Source of the DNA: Pelagibacterales bacterium SAG-MED34
GTDB lineage: Bacteria; Pseudomonadota; Alphaproteobacteria; Pelagibacterales; Pelagibacteraceae
Length of the DNA stretch: 38,760 nt
Reading direction: 5' to 3'
NCBI GenBank assembly: GCA_014653665.1
Contig: JACWEE010000007.1
Span: 1-38,760 of the forward strand
How positions within the stretch are numbered: position 1 is the first letter of the stretch; the number at the start of each line of letters is the position of its first letter. The position numbers and the translations under genes are program-made. The notes under the pieces were generated by a model. That model had not been told where the DNA came from, did no database searches, and saw only the letters and a list, made by a program, of their open reading frames with translations. Below, one piece after another: positions 17,176-25,545 of the stretch.

Positions 17176-17834
17176 TGACAATCAAAGCAATATTATTTGG
17201 TTCAATTGGAACAATTATAGAAACCTCCGATATACAAAGAAAATGTTTTAATCAAGCATTTCAAAAAGTAGGATTAAATTGGTACTGGAGTAAAAAAATT
17301 TATAAATCAATGTTAAAAAAACCAGGTGGAGAGAAAAGAGTTAGGAAATATAGTTTAGAAAATAATACATCTACTAATGCAAAAAAAATAAGAAATTTAA
17401 AAACATTAATATTTAATAATTATTTAAAAAAAAATAAAATAAAACCAAGACCTGGAGTATTAGATATTATCAGTTACTGTAAGAGAAACAAAATAAAAAT
17501 AGGATTTGCTACCTCTACAACAAAAAATAATATTGATTCAGTTTTTTTATCCACAGTAAAATATCTTAAGAAAAAAGATTTTAATTATATTGGTAATACT
17601 GCTGGGAATAAAAATACAAAATCAAAATTAGAAGTTTACAAACATTGTTTAAAGAAACTTAAATTAAAAAATGATGAATGTATTGCAATTGAAGATACCG
17701 AAGTTAGCCTAAAATCAGCCGTTAAAGCAAAAATTAAATGTATTGCTTTTCCAGGAGATTTTCATACTGATAGTAAGTTCAAAAACTCACTTATAAGAGT
17801 AAGAAAGTTAAAAACTGACTTAATATTTAATTAA
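17175..17834 (+). CDS. HAD-fold protein without the catalytic DxD motif
   Basis: 219 aa, cytoplasmic, with the outline of a beta-phosphoglucomutase/phosphoglycolate phosphatase-like HAD protein: an N-terminal beta strand, helical cap, GFATSTT (motif II), SKLEVYKHCLKKL (motif III lysine region) and CIAIEDTEVSL (motif IV acidic pair). Motif I, normally F-D-x-D-G-T, is F8-G9-S10-I11-G12-T13 here, so both the nucleophile Asp and the acid/base Asp are gone. Ordinary phosphoryl transfer should be impossible. It is the last gene of the uptake operon, coupled by a one-base overlap, so it may have a non-catalytic or altered role. It overlaps the convergent cupredoxin gene by four bases. Confidence 0.82.
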   Translation: MTIKAILFGSIGTIIETSDIQRKCFNQAFQKVGLNWYWSKKIYKSMLKKPGGEKRVRKYSLENNTSTNAKKIRNLKTLIFNNYLKKNKIKPRPGVLDIISYCKRNKIKIGFATSTTKNNIDSVFLSTVKYLKKKDFNYIGNTAGNKNTKSKLEVYKHCLKKLKLKNDECIAIEDTEVSLKSAVKAKIKCIAFPGDFHTDSKFKNSLIRVRKLKTDLIFN

Positions 17835-18274
17835 AGTGAGTTTATTAAATCTGGAGCCATTTTTTTAGATTTTGATGAAAATCTAAGTTTTTTTATTGCT
17901 TCTAGGTTTGATTTATCATCACCAACAACTACAAAACCAATCATACCCATATTTTTATGGGGTGTGCACCAGTATGCATAAATTCCAGGAACTTCAAATT
18001 TGTATTCAACATCCTTATTGAATTTTGACTTAAATTTACCAACGCCTTCTGGAACTCCTTTTTTAATAAATTCAACGTTGTGACCTTTGTCTTTAGCTTT
18101 CCAAAGAACTGTATCTCCAACGTTTACTCTTACTATCTTTGGCTCAAAAACATTTGACTGTTTATCCAGTCTATTTAACATTTCTACTGTTACATCTGCA
18201 GCTAAACCGATATTAGCAAAAAGTGTTGATATTAAAAAGGTAGTGATAATTAAAAATTTATTGTGTGATTTCAT
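17831..18274 (-). CDS. Pseudoazurin-like type 1 copper protein
   Basis: 147 aa periplasmic electron carrier. A signal peptide covers about residues 1-25 (hydrophobic FLIITTFLISTLFANIGLA). The type 1 copper ligands are H65 (GHNVE), C103, H106 and M111 in YWCTPHKNMGM, with exactly the 38-3-5 spacing of pseudoazurin. Start is ATG 18274; a second ATG at 18283 is in frame and possible, and neither has a good Shine-Dalgarno. Pseudoazurins pass electrons to nitrite or nitrous oxide reductases or cytochrome oxidase; no such enzyme is in the window, so the partner is unknown. Transcribed alone toward the HAD gene. Confidence 0.9.
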   Translation of the reverse strand: MKSHNKFLIITTFLISTLFANIGLAADVTVEMLNRLDKQSNVFEPKIVRVNVGDTVLWKAKDKGHNVEFIKKGVPEGVGKFKSKFNKDVEYKFEVPGIYAYWCTPHKNMGMIGFVVVGDDKSNLEAIKKLRFSSKSKKMAPDLINSL

Positions 18275-18299
18275 GAGATGCATATATGCTTTTAAAATA

Positions 18300-18327
18300 A
18301 TCTTACAATAATCAATATCTGTTACAA
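18300..18327 (-). promoter_or_regulatory. Candidate promoter of the pseudoazurin-like gene
   Basis: On the minus strand TTGTAA (18322-18327) and TAAGAT (18300-18305) are separated by 16 bases, a weak but correctly spaced -35/-10 pair. The start point would lie about ten to twenty bases before the possible start codons. Assigned only by consensus reading. Confidence 0.3.
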
Positions 18328-18347
18328 GTTGACACGGCCTATAAGAA

Positions 18348-19514
18348 TTAAACTTTTCTTGATAATCTATCTGCTCTTAGTGTTGTAAAAATAATTATAA
18401 TTAAAAAAGGTATGCAAAACATATTCATTGTTTTCCAGCTAGTATAACTTAAAACAACACCTGCTGTTAAACTTGCAGTAGCTTGAATTGAAAAAACTAT
18501 AAAATCATTAAAACCTTGAGCTCTAAACCTTTCTTCTTCTCTATAATTTAATACAAGTAAGCTTGTCCCTGATATAAATAGAAAATTCCATCCAAGACCT
18601 AAAAATATTAATGAAAATAAATAGTTTGTAACTGTTTGATCAAGATAACTCAGAAATATTGTGATTATAAAAAATAATACGCCATAATACATAATTTTAC
18701 TGTGTCCGAATTTTTTAATTAGAATTCCAGTAACTAATGCTGGCAGGAACATACTAATTATGTGTAATTGAATTACAAAACTGGTGCTGTTTAAAGACAT
18801 ATTGTCATTAATATGCATGCTTATTGGAGTAGCGGTCATTAAAAAAGACATTACTGCATAAGCAAAAGATGAGGAGACTAGAGCCTGAAGAAACCTTGGT
18901 TGAGAAATTAATTCTAAAATTGATCTTCCTCTTGAAATTTTTTTTTTCTCAGTAACTTTCTTTTCATTATAAAAAACTAAAAAAATAATTGATGATAAAG
19001 TTAATAATGACAAACATAGATAAGAGCCGACATATAAACCCTCTGAAATTATATTCTTTCCAAAATTTGCTAGATTAGGACCTAATAGAGCTGATAAAAT
19101 TCCTGCAAAGAGTAATAAAGAAATAGCCCTTGGAGCCTGTTTTTTATCTACACTTTCAGCAGCAGCAAAACGATATTGATGAGCAAATGCCATCCCAAAT
19201 CCAAGTGAAAAGCATGAAAATGAATAAAGAATAAAATTTTGTTTCATCACTGCATAGGCTGCCAGTAAAGCAAACAATGAGCTTGTTATGGATGACAATA
19301 TAAAGCCTTTTTTTCTACCAGTGATACTCATTATTTTGGAAGCAGCTATTATAAAAAGAGCTGTGCCTACAATTGATAATGACATTGGTAAAGTCGACAA
19401 AGATTTAATCGGGCTTATGCTAGATCCAATTATTCCACTTAAAAACACTGTTACAGGTGCAACTGAAAATGCACATGCATTGCTAGCGAATAGCAACCAT
19501 ACATTTTTATTCAT
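18348..19514 (-). CDS. Major facilitator superfamily transporter
   Basis: 388 aa, about twelve hydrophobic helices in two halves joined by a basic loop (EKKVTEKKKISRGRS, about 188-202). The loop between helices 2 and 3 has MSITGRKKG, the MFS motif A position, and a similar KKFGHSK lies in the second half. Inner membrane. No ligand-specific motif is recognised; it resembles multidrug/metabolite exporters of the YcaD/YfcJ type, a weak impression. It lies seven bases after proW on the same strand, so it may be read through from the proXVW operon. Confidence 0.88.
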   Translation of the reverse strand: MNKNVWLLFASNACAFSVAPVTVFLSGIIGSSISPIKSLSTLPMSLSIVGTALFIIAASKIMSITGRKKGFILSSITSSLFALLAAYAVMKQNFILYSFSCFSLGFGMAFAHQYRFAAAESVDKKQAPRAISLLLFAGILSALLGPNLANFGKNIISEGLYVGSYLCLSLLTLSSIIFLVFYNEKKVTEKKKISRGRSILELISQPRFLQALVSSSFAYAVMSFLMTATPISMHINDNMSLNSTSFVIQLHIISMFLPALVTGILIKKFGHSKIMYYGVLFFIITIFLSYLDQTVTNYLFSLIFLGLGWNFLFISGTSLLVLNYREEERFRAQGFNDFIVFSIQATASLTAGVVLSYTSWKTMNMFCIPFLIIIIFTTLRADRLSRKV

Positions 19515-19521
19515 TAGAGTA

Positions 19522-21024
19522 TTAAACTCTTTTCTTACCTTGAACTACTCTGTCCAATATTAAAGCAACAAATAATATTGCAATACCAGCTAAAATACCT
19601 TGGCCTACATTTGCATATTGTAGTGCCTCAAGCACGTCTTGTCCTAGGCCTTTAGCTCCTATTAATGATGCTACTACAACCATCGCTAAGCTTAACATCA
19701 CAGTTTGGTTTACTCCTGCTAGTATTGATGGGGTTGCTAAAGGTAAATCAACTTTTCTAAGTAAATACCATTTAGATGCTCCATAAGCTATTGCAGCTTC
19801 TCTGATAGTTTCAGGCACTCCTCTTAAACCTAAAACTGTAAGTCTTACAACAGGTGTTCCTCCAAAAATCATTGTAATGATGACAGCTGCAACCTTCCCT
19901 GTTCCAAAAAATGCAATAACAGGAATCATAAATACAAATGCAGGCATGGTTTGCATAAAATCCATTATTGGTCTTATCATTGAATAAAATCTTTGACGTC
20001 TTGCACAATAAATTCCTAAAGGTATTCCTATAGCAATACTTAAAATTGCAGCTGTACCAAGTAAAGCAAGTGTAGTCATTGCCTTAACCCAAAAACCTAA
20101 AAAACCCATGTAAGCTAAAAATCCAGCTGAGTAAATTGCAGTTCTTATTCCTGCTGATAAAGCAGTTAAAACTACAATAGTGGTTATAATTACAATCCAT
20201 GGAGTTTTAACGAATAAAAGTTCTAAAAAGTCTAGAACTGATCTGATTCCAATAGTTATCGCAGTAAATACTGCATCCCCTTTTATCACCGCATAATCAA
20301 AAATTGTTTCAACCCACTTTATGGATGTAAGTCTTATCTCTGGGTGAGTAGGAAAATCATTCATTATAGAAAAAAAACCAGGGAAACTATAATGAACAAC
20401 TGAAAAAAACATGATGACTATAGTAAATCCAATGCTTAACAAGTAGTTTTTTGTTTTCATGCCAGGACTTATTGATTTGTTAGATAGCCATTCTGAATAT
20501 CTTTTCTCTAAAATTGTATTGGCGAGTACACCTTGAATAAGTTTAATGAAAACTAATAAAGCAATTCCTGATATGGTAATCCATATAGCTGAAGCCTCGA
20601 TTATTTGAACATCTACCACATATTCTTTCATTGCCTTTTCAAGAGATTTTATTGCTCTTTCGTAAACTTCGACCTTGTCTGGATTATTTTCGATTGCTGA
20701 CTGCAGCTGCTTATTTCTAAAATCAATCGTTGACTGAATTTTATCAATTTTTTCTAAAGCATCTTTTGTGATATTGCCAAATAATCCTCTTATGATCTGA
20801 ACTACTGCAAATGTTTCAACTATTAAAAATGTTAAGGCATAATTCCAAACATTTCTTAACCCAAACCAAATCGGCCCAAATAATGCAGCAAATAAATTAA
20901 AAGAAAAAGAATAAGATGGCTTACTACCAATTTTCTTAAATTCTTTAATATAATAATCTGGATTTGTAATTACAAAATTTTTAATTAGTTCTGACCTAGA
21001 TAAATTTTTAATCTCCTTATTCAT
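19522..21024 (-). CDS. proW: Glycine betaine/proline-type ABC permease ProW with N-terminal extension
   Basis: 500 aa inner-membrane permease. The C-terminal ~220 residues are the binding-protein-dependent transport core with the EAA loop EAAIAYGASKWYLLRKVDLP and further helices. The N-terminal ~250 residues are additional: an aromatic segment FNLFAALFGPIWFGLRNVW (about 42-60) resembling DUF2628-type membrane domains, a helix, a charged likely coiled coil (about 85-135) and two more helices. E. coli ProW is about 354 aa, so this is long. The ATG at 21024 is preferred over a TTG at 21042 and the ATG at 21030 because AAGGA stands six bases before it. It overlaps proV by eight bases. Confidence 0.92.
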   Translation of the reverse strand: MNKEIKNLSRSELIKNFVITNPDYYIKEFKKIGSKPSYSFSFNLFAALFGPIWFGLRNVWNYALTFLIVETFAVVQIIRGLFGNITKDALEKIDKIQSTIDFRNKQLQSAIENNPDKVEVYERAIKSLEKAMKEYVVDVQIIEASAIWITISGIALLVFIKLIQGVLANTILEKRYSEWLSNKSISPGMKTKNYLLSIGFTIVIMFFSVVHYSFPGFFSIMNDFPTHPEIRLTSIKWVETIFDYAVIKGDAVFTAITIGIRSVLDFLELLFVKTPWIVIITTIVVLTALSAGIRTAIYSAGFLAYMGFLGFWVKAMTTLALLGTAAILSIAIGIPLGIYCARRQRFYSMIRPIMDFMQTMPAFVFMIPVIAFFGTGKVAAVIITMIFGGTPVVRLTVLGLRGVPETIREAAIAYGASKWYLLRKVDLPLATPSILAGVNQTVMLSLAMVVVASLIGAKGLGQDVLEALQYANVGQGILAGIAILFVALILDRVVQGKKRV

Positions 21025-22069
21025 TGTCATTTCCTTCAACAACCGCTTTCAACAAATCTGACTGTGTGATAACTCCTACTTCTTTGCGCTCATTGTTAAG
21101 CACAATAATTGGTTTATTCTCTGATACTGAAGTCTCAATAAGTTTACTTAATATGTCATTTTCGTAAACTCTTTCGTTATTGCCAATATTTTCTCCAAAA
21201 TTTTTCTTATAATCATCTAATGGTTGCATAATAGTTTTAGCCTGAACGACTTTTAGCCTAGAGATACCTTTTACAAAATCTGCAACATAATCATCAGCAG
21301 GATTTACTACTATCTCCTCCGGAGTGCCTATTTGAACCACGCTACCATCTCTCATGATAGCTATTCTATGACCAACTCTTACTGCTTCATCAAGATCATG
21401 AGTTATAAATACAGTTGTCTTTTTCATTTGTTTCGAAAGTTTAATAAATTCAGTTTGAAGTTGACGTCTAATAAGAGGATCTAAGGCACTAAATGGCTCA
21501 TCCATCAGCAAAAATTCAGGATCAGCAGCTAATGCTCTAGCCAACCCTACTCTTTGTTGCATTCCTCCAGATAATTCGTGAGCATATTTATTTCCCCAAC
21601 CTTGTAATTCTACTATATTTAAGATGTTATTTGCTGCATCTAATCTATCGTTTTTGCTAACTCCTCTAATTTCTAGGGGCATAGCAATATTATCTAAAAC
21701 TGATCTGTGGGGCATTAATGCAAAGTTTTGAAAAACCATACCAATTTTTTGATTTCTAAGATCTTGAAGATTTTTTTTATCAAATCGCATTACATCTTGA
21801 TTGTTTATTAATATTTTTCCTGCTGTTGGTTCTAATAACCTATTGATATGTCTAACAAGTGTAGACTTCCCACTACCAGATAGTCCCATTACACAAAATA
21901 TTTCACCTTTTTTTACGTCAAATGAAACATCTGAAACTCCAATTACTGAATTATATTCCTCTAGAGCTTGTTGTTTTGTAATTTTTTTATTTTGAATAGC
22001 ATTCAACGCATCCTTAGATGTATTCCCAAATATTTTCCAAACATTTTGGATTTGTATGGCAGCTTCCAT
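21017..22069 (-). CDS. proV: Glycine betaine/proline-type ABC ATPase ProV
   Basis: 350 aa. It has the ProV/OpuAA-type long N-terminus, with a helix before the core (DALNAIQNKKITKQQALEEY), Walker A GLSGSGKST (62-70), signature LSGGMQQRVG, Walker B FLLMDEPFSALD and FITHDLDEA. The C-terminus (about 280-345) is a single CBS-like unit ending in EVGVITQSDLLKAV. CBS pairs in OpuA sense ionic strength or cyclic di-nucleotides; here only one repeat is evident. It energises uptake through ProW, whose start lies within its 3' end. It follows proX after 81 bp with a hairpin between. Confidence 0.95.
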   Translation of the reverse strand: MEAAIQIQNVWKIFGNTSKDALNAIQNKKITKQQALEEYNSVIGVSDVSFDVKKGEIFCVMGLSGSGKSTLVRHINRLLEPTAGKILINNQDVMRFDKKNLQDLRNQKIGMVFQNFALMPHRSVLDNIAMPLEIRGVSKNDRLDAANNILNIVELQGWGNKYAHELSGGMQQRVGLARALAADPEFLLMDEPFSALDPLIRRQLQTEFIKLSKQMKKTTVFITHDLDEAVRVGHRIAIMRDGSVVQIGTPEEIVVNPADDYVADFVKGISRLKVVQAKTIMQPLDDYKKNFGENIGNNERVYENDILSKLIETSVSENKPIIVLNNERKEVGVITQSDLLKAVVEGNDNE

Positions 22070-22102
22070 ATAAAGCTTTTAGCTTAAAATTATTGAAAAT
22101 GA

Positions 22103-22129
22103 TACCTGGCAACTAAATGTCGCCAGGTA
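22103..22129 (-). other. Intercistronic stem-loop between proX and proV
   Basis: Perfect 8-bp stem TACCTGGC / GCCAGGTA (22103-22110 with 22122-22129) around an 11-base loop, 21 bases after the proX stop on the minus strand and 33 bases before the proV start. The downstream side is only moderately T-rich, so it is likely a partial terminator or RNA-stabilising hairpin that favours proX expression. The same layout follows the binding-protein gene at 13991. Confidence 0.78.
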
Positions 22130-22150
22130 ATTAAATTTAAATTGTCTATT

Positions 22151-23113
22151 TTAAAGACCTAACCAACCGTCAACGGTTGATTTGTTTTTAGACATCCAAT
22201 CTCTTGCAACTTCGCCTGGGTCTCTTTTTTGGACTGAAACTTCGTATGCCATCCAAGAAACATCATCAGCTGTAATTTGAAAGTTATTAAAAAAATCTAC
22301 AATTGCTGGAGACTTGCTCTCAAGAGAAGTTCCCCATCCAATTTGGATTTGTTTTAAAGCATCCTTTGAAGCTACATAAGATTTTTGATACCAATCAGCA
22401 TCTGCCTTTGGTTGTATCATTTTATATTTTGCAGGATCATATTTTGGTTCTTCGAGCATAACTACATCAGCCATTCCCCAAATAGCGTGAGGTTTGTAAC
22501 AGTAAAATGCGTATCCTTCACCCTTTTTAATTGAGTCTAACACTCTAGCATTTTTTACAGCTTCAGCAGCTCTTATTGGCTCAATACCAGCATCATATAA
22601 TTTATAATCTCTAAGTTTTACCTGGTTAACATTTGCAGAAGCCCATCCATCTGCACCAATCCAAAACTCACCTTTTCCATTTCCATCACTGTCCATTGCC
22701 TTAACAACTTCGGGTCTTCCCAAATCTTCTATTGCAGTAATATTCATTTTTTTTGCAAACTGTTGAGATACACAATAACCTTGATTTCCTTCATAAGGAT
22801 TTTTGCTTAATTTTAATGTTCCTTTTGGTACTAAATCTTTTGTATAAGCTTCTTGATTTGGTAGCCAAATATCAGGGTGAACTTCGATTTCACCTTTACT
22901 TCTATCAATAGCTCCATAGATTGCAGTATTGTTACCTGGGACTAACTCAGCCTCACCACCCATTTTATCAATAACAACAGCAGCAAGTAAATTTGCAATT
23001 GCAGTTGCTCCTGTCCAACCAGGATCACCTATTTTTACCTTTTCAGCAAAACTTGAAGCTGGCACAAATAATGAAATTATTCCAGCCACAAGGATTTTTT
23101 TGATTATATTCAT
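22151..23113 (-). CDS. proX: Glycine betaine/proline-type substrate-binding protein ProX
   Basis: 320 aa periplasmic OpuAC-family protein. Signal peptide MNIIKKILVAGIISLFVPASSFA, then EKVKIGDPGWTGATAIANLL. Typical lobes follow: GEIEVHPDIWLPNQ, GEFWIGADGWASANV, YAFYCYKPHAIWGMADVVML and the C-terminal WMSKNKSTVDGWLGL. Several Trp residues (in PGWTGA, DIWLPN, DGWASA, HAIWGM) could form the aromatic cage for a quaternary ammonium or dimethylsulfonium head group, so glycine betaine, proline betaine, DMSP or TMAO-like ligands are possible. The first gene of proXVW, preceded by a good promoter candidate and GGGG seven bases before the ATG. Confidence 0.94.
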   Translation of the reverse strand: MNIIKKILVAGIISLFVPASSFAEKVKIGDPGWTGATAIANLLAAVVIDKMGGEAELVPGNNTAIYGAIDRSKGEIEVHPDIWLPNQEAYTKDLVPKGTLKLSKNPYEGNQGYCVSQQFAKKMNITAIEDLGRPEVVKAMDSDGNGKGEFWIGADGWASANVNQVKLRDYKLYDAGIEPIRAAEAVKNARVLDSIKKGEGYAFYCYKPHAIWGMADVVMLEEPKYDPAKYKMIQPKADADWYQKSYVASKDALKQIQIGWGTSLESKSPAIVDFFNNFQITADDVSWMAYEVSVQKRDPGEVARDWMSKNKSTVDGWLGL

Positions 23114-23146
23114 ATTTTCCCCATTTGATTTATTTTATATAAATAA

Positions 23147-23176
23147 AATCTAACTTTGTTTTAAATTTAGAGTCAA
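23147..23176 (-). promoter_or_regulatory. Candidate promoter of proXVW
   Basis: On the minus strand TTGACT (23171-23176) and TAGATT (23147-23152) are 18 bases apart, matching sigma70 elements in five and four of six positions. The proX ATG at 23113 lies about 34 bases downstream of the -10. Nothing else is seen in the 119-bp gap between proX and the hydrolase. Confidence 0.45.
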
Positions 23177-23232
23177 CTTTTCTAGTAAGCTAAAAAGTAA
23201 ATGCTGCTATGCAAAAGCCTAAAATGGACTAT

Positions 23233-23985
23233 TTAAATAAGAAAATCTTCAACAACTTGATTAAATTTCTGAGGCTGTTCAAGATGTACATTGTGACAGC
23301 AGTTTTTAAATATTTTTAAATCACTATCAGGAATATTATTTTTAAGTGTTGAGACTTGTTCAAAATTATAAGATTTGTCTTTATCTCCCCAAATTATCAA
23401 GGTTTTATTTTTTATTTTTTTTAAATTTTCTAAACCATTCCAATCTCGCATGGCTATTAAGGCGTTACGTGCTGTTTCTTCAGATATATTTTTAACTGCA
23501 TTTTCACAGAAATAATAATTTTTAGCTTGTTCTCCTTCAACAAACCACTTAGGTGGTATTCTTTTTACTTGTTCTTTAATTCCTTCTTCACCCAGCTTTT
23601 TTATCGATGTATTTATAGGTTCAAATCTTCCTGGAATGTCTCCAATAGGTCCTGTAGCAAAACAAATCAATTTATTAATTCTATCTCCATATAGATTTGC
23701 AATTTCTTGTACTATCATTCCACCCATTGAGTGACCCATTAAATTAAATTTATCTATATTTTTTAAATCAATTTGTTGGATAATGAATTTAGCCATTAAA
23801 CTAATGCTATTTAAAGATTTTGCATTAAAGCTTTCACCAAACCCCGGTAAAGCTGGAGCAATAATTCTAAATTTTTTATGCAGATAATCTTTTTGGAGTT
23901 TCCACATTTCTGATGATCCTAGATATCCATGAACTAAAACTAGTGGATATCCTGATCCAATATCATCAATATAAATATCTTGCAT
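23233..23985 (-). CDS. Alpha/beta-fold hydrolase
   Basis: 250 aa cytoplasmic serine hydrolase resembling 3-oxoadipate enol-lactonase and related esterases. The oxyanion motif is VLVHGYLGS near residue 20, the nucleophile elbow is GHSMGGM (about 86-92), the acid Asp is likely in IIWGDKDKS, and the His in CCHNVHLEQP. There is a short lid. Length is normal for the family. It stands alone between proX and the divergent racemase gene (60 bp), without operon context. The substrate, probably a small ester or lactone, cannot be assigned. Confidence 0.85.
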   Translation of the reverse strand: MQDIYIDDIGSGYPLVLVHGYLGSSEMWKLQKDYLHKKFRIIAPALPGFGESFNAKSLNSISLMAKFIIQQIDLKNIDKFNLMGHSMGGMIVQEIANLYGDRINKLICFATGPIGDIPGRFEPINTSIKKLGEEGIKEQVKRIPPKWFVEGEQAKNYYFCENAVKNISEETARNALIAMRDWNGLENLKKIKNKTLIIWGDKDKSYNFEQVSTLKNNIPDSDLKIFKNCCHNVHLEQPQKFNQVVEDFLI

Positions 23986-24045
23986 AATTGTTTATAAAAT
24001 ATAGTTGTATATTGTAACTTTTAAAACAAAATTCAAAATAGATTT

Positions 24046-24744
24046 ATGATTGGTATTCTTGGGGGAATGGGAACACAGGCTGGGTTAGATTTTTGTAATA
24101 AACTTGCGAAAATAAACTCTGGCAAACTTGATCAACAATACCCAATGTTTGTCTTATATAACAAATCTAACATTCCAAAACGACCAGAAAATTTAAAAAA
24201 ATATTTCAACGTTTTAAATTCACTTGTTGAAGGTTGTAAAATGTTGCAAAAAAACAATTGTAAATTCATTGTAATGCCATGCAACACAGCTCATTATTGG
24301 TACGATGATTTAAGAAAAAAAGTTAAAATACCAATACTTAGCATGCCTAAAGAAGTCTACTTAGATACGTCAAAAAATTGTAAGAAAAATTCTAAGATTG
24401 GTATTTTATCTACTGAAGCTACATTAAGTACTAAAGTTTATAATAAATATTTTGATAAAAAATTTAATTTAGTAAGTCCTAACAAAGATTTACAAAAGAA
24501 TTCAGTTAATAAATCAATAAAACTTGTCAAAATGGGAAAAATTAAAGAGGCAGAAAAAGCAATTAGACCAGCCGTAAATTACTTAATAAAAATTAAATGT
24601 AAAAAAATAATTCTTGGATGTACTGAGTTGCCAATTGCAATATTTGCCTACAAATCTTTTAAGAAAATAAAGCAATCTAAAGTATTTATTGACCCGAATC
24701 TTCTTTTGGCAAATATTTCAATGAAAAAATATAACAAATCTTAA
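24046..24744 (+). CDS. Aspartate/glutamate racemase family protein
   Basis: 232 aa cofactor-independent racemase. It begins with MIGILGGMGTQAG, the family N-terminus. The two catalytic Cys are C79 (MPCNTAHYW) and C192 (LGCTELPIA), both present, so it should be able to racemise an acidic amino acid, most likely aspartate. Length is typical for aspartate racemase (about 230 aa). No Shine-Dalgarno is seen and the leader is short. The gene ends three bases before a strong hairpin shared with the convergent peroxiredoxin gene, so it is monocistronic. Hydantoin-racemase-like activity is a less likely alternative. Confidence 0.9.
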   Translation: MIGILGGMGTQAGLDFCNKLAKINSGKLDQQYPMFVLYNKSNIPKRPENLKKYFNVLNSLVEGCKMLQKNNCKFIVMPCNTAHYWYDDLRKKVKIPILSMPKEVYLDTSKNCKKNSKIGILSTEATLSTKVYNKYFDKKFNLVSPNKDLQKNSVNKSIKLVKMGKIKEAEKAIRPAVNYLIKIKCKKIILGCTELPIAIFAYKSFKKIKQSKVFIDPNLLLANISMKKYNKS

Positions 24745-24746
24745 TT

Positions 24747-24784
24747 TAATCTCAGTTCTAATTATCAAACTAGAACTGAGATTA
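24747..24784. terminator. Bidirectional terminator
   Basis: Fourteen-bp perfect stem (24747-24760 with 24771-24784; core CTCAGTTCTA / TAGAACTGAG) and a 10-base loop, flanked by A/T-rich sequence on both sides. It lies between the convergent racemase and peroxiredoxin genes and can serve both. It is the strongest hairpin in the window. Confidence 0.85.
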
Positions 24785-24804
24785 TAAATTAATCCGAAAT
24801 CCTT

Positions 24805-25464
24805 TTACTTTGTAGGATCTGGAACTTTTCTTAAATAAGGCTTAACTGTTTCCCATCCATCTGGATATATTTTCTTAGCCTCTTCATCTTTTACAGCAGG
24901 AAGAATAACTACGTCTTCACCTTTTTTCCAGTTTGCTGGAGTTGCAACTCTATGTTTTGCAGTAAGTTGCATTGAATCAATCGCTCTTAAAATTTCATGG
25001 AAATTTCTACCTGTAGCCATTGGGTAAGTTAAATAAAGACCAATTCTTTTATCTGGTCTTACAACAAAAATAGTTCTAACAGTCTCATTATCAACTGCTG
25101 TACGTCCCATTGAAGTTGTTCCTGCATCGCCTTCTAACATATTGAAAAGTTTTGCAACTTTTAAATCTTCGTCAGCGATAATAGGATAATCAGGCATCGT
25201 TCCAGATACATCTTTGATATCTTCTAGCCATTTTTTGTGATCCTCAACCCCATCTACACTTAATCCGATTACTTTTACATTTCTTGCATCAAACTCGGCT
25301 TTCATTTGTCCTAATGATCCTAATTCTGTTGTACAAACTGGTGTAAAATCTTTTGGGTGAGAAAATAATACGCCCCAACTATCTCCAAGCCACTCATGAA
25401 AAGAGATATCTCCTTCTGTAGTTTTGCATTGAAAATCAGGACACATGCTGTTTATTTTTAACAT
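24805..25464 (-). CDS. 1-Cys peroxiredoxin (Prx6 type)
   Basis: 219 aa thiol peroxidase that reduces peroxides. The active site HPKDFTPVCTTELG has the peroxidatic C44 and T41. The C-terminal 1-cysPrx domain is present, with TPANWKKGEDVVILP and the YLRKVPDP end. Other Cys (C8, C13) are N-terminal and not a resolving pair. ATG at 25464 is preceded by AGGAG-like TAAAAGGAGAG, a good ribosome site. It is divergent from the sulfide:quinone oxidoreductase gene across 130 bp, consistent with shared oxidative/sulfide stress control, which is inference. Confidence 0.94.
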   Translation of the reverse strand: MLKINSMCPDFQCKTTEGDISFHEWLGDSWGVLFSHPKDFTPVCTTELGSLGQMKAEFDARNVKVIGLSVDGVEDHKKWLEDIKDVSGTMPDYPIIADEDLKVAKLFNMLEGDAGTTSMGRTAVDNETVRTIFVVRPDKRIGLYLTYPMATGRNFHEILRAIDSMQLTAKHRVATPANWKKGEDVVILPAVKDEEAKKIYPDGWETVKPYLRKVPDPTK

Positions 25465-25545
25465 TCTTTACTCTCCTTTTAATTAATTAGAACTATTATA
25501 AATTATTGATTAGGTTTATCAACGATATTTAACTTTGAAAAAACA

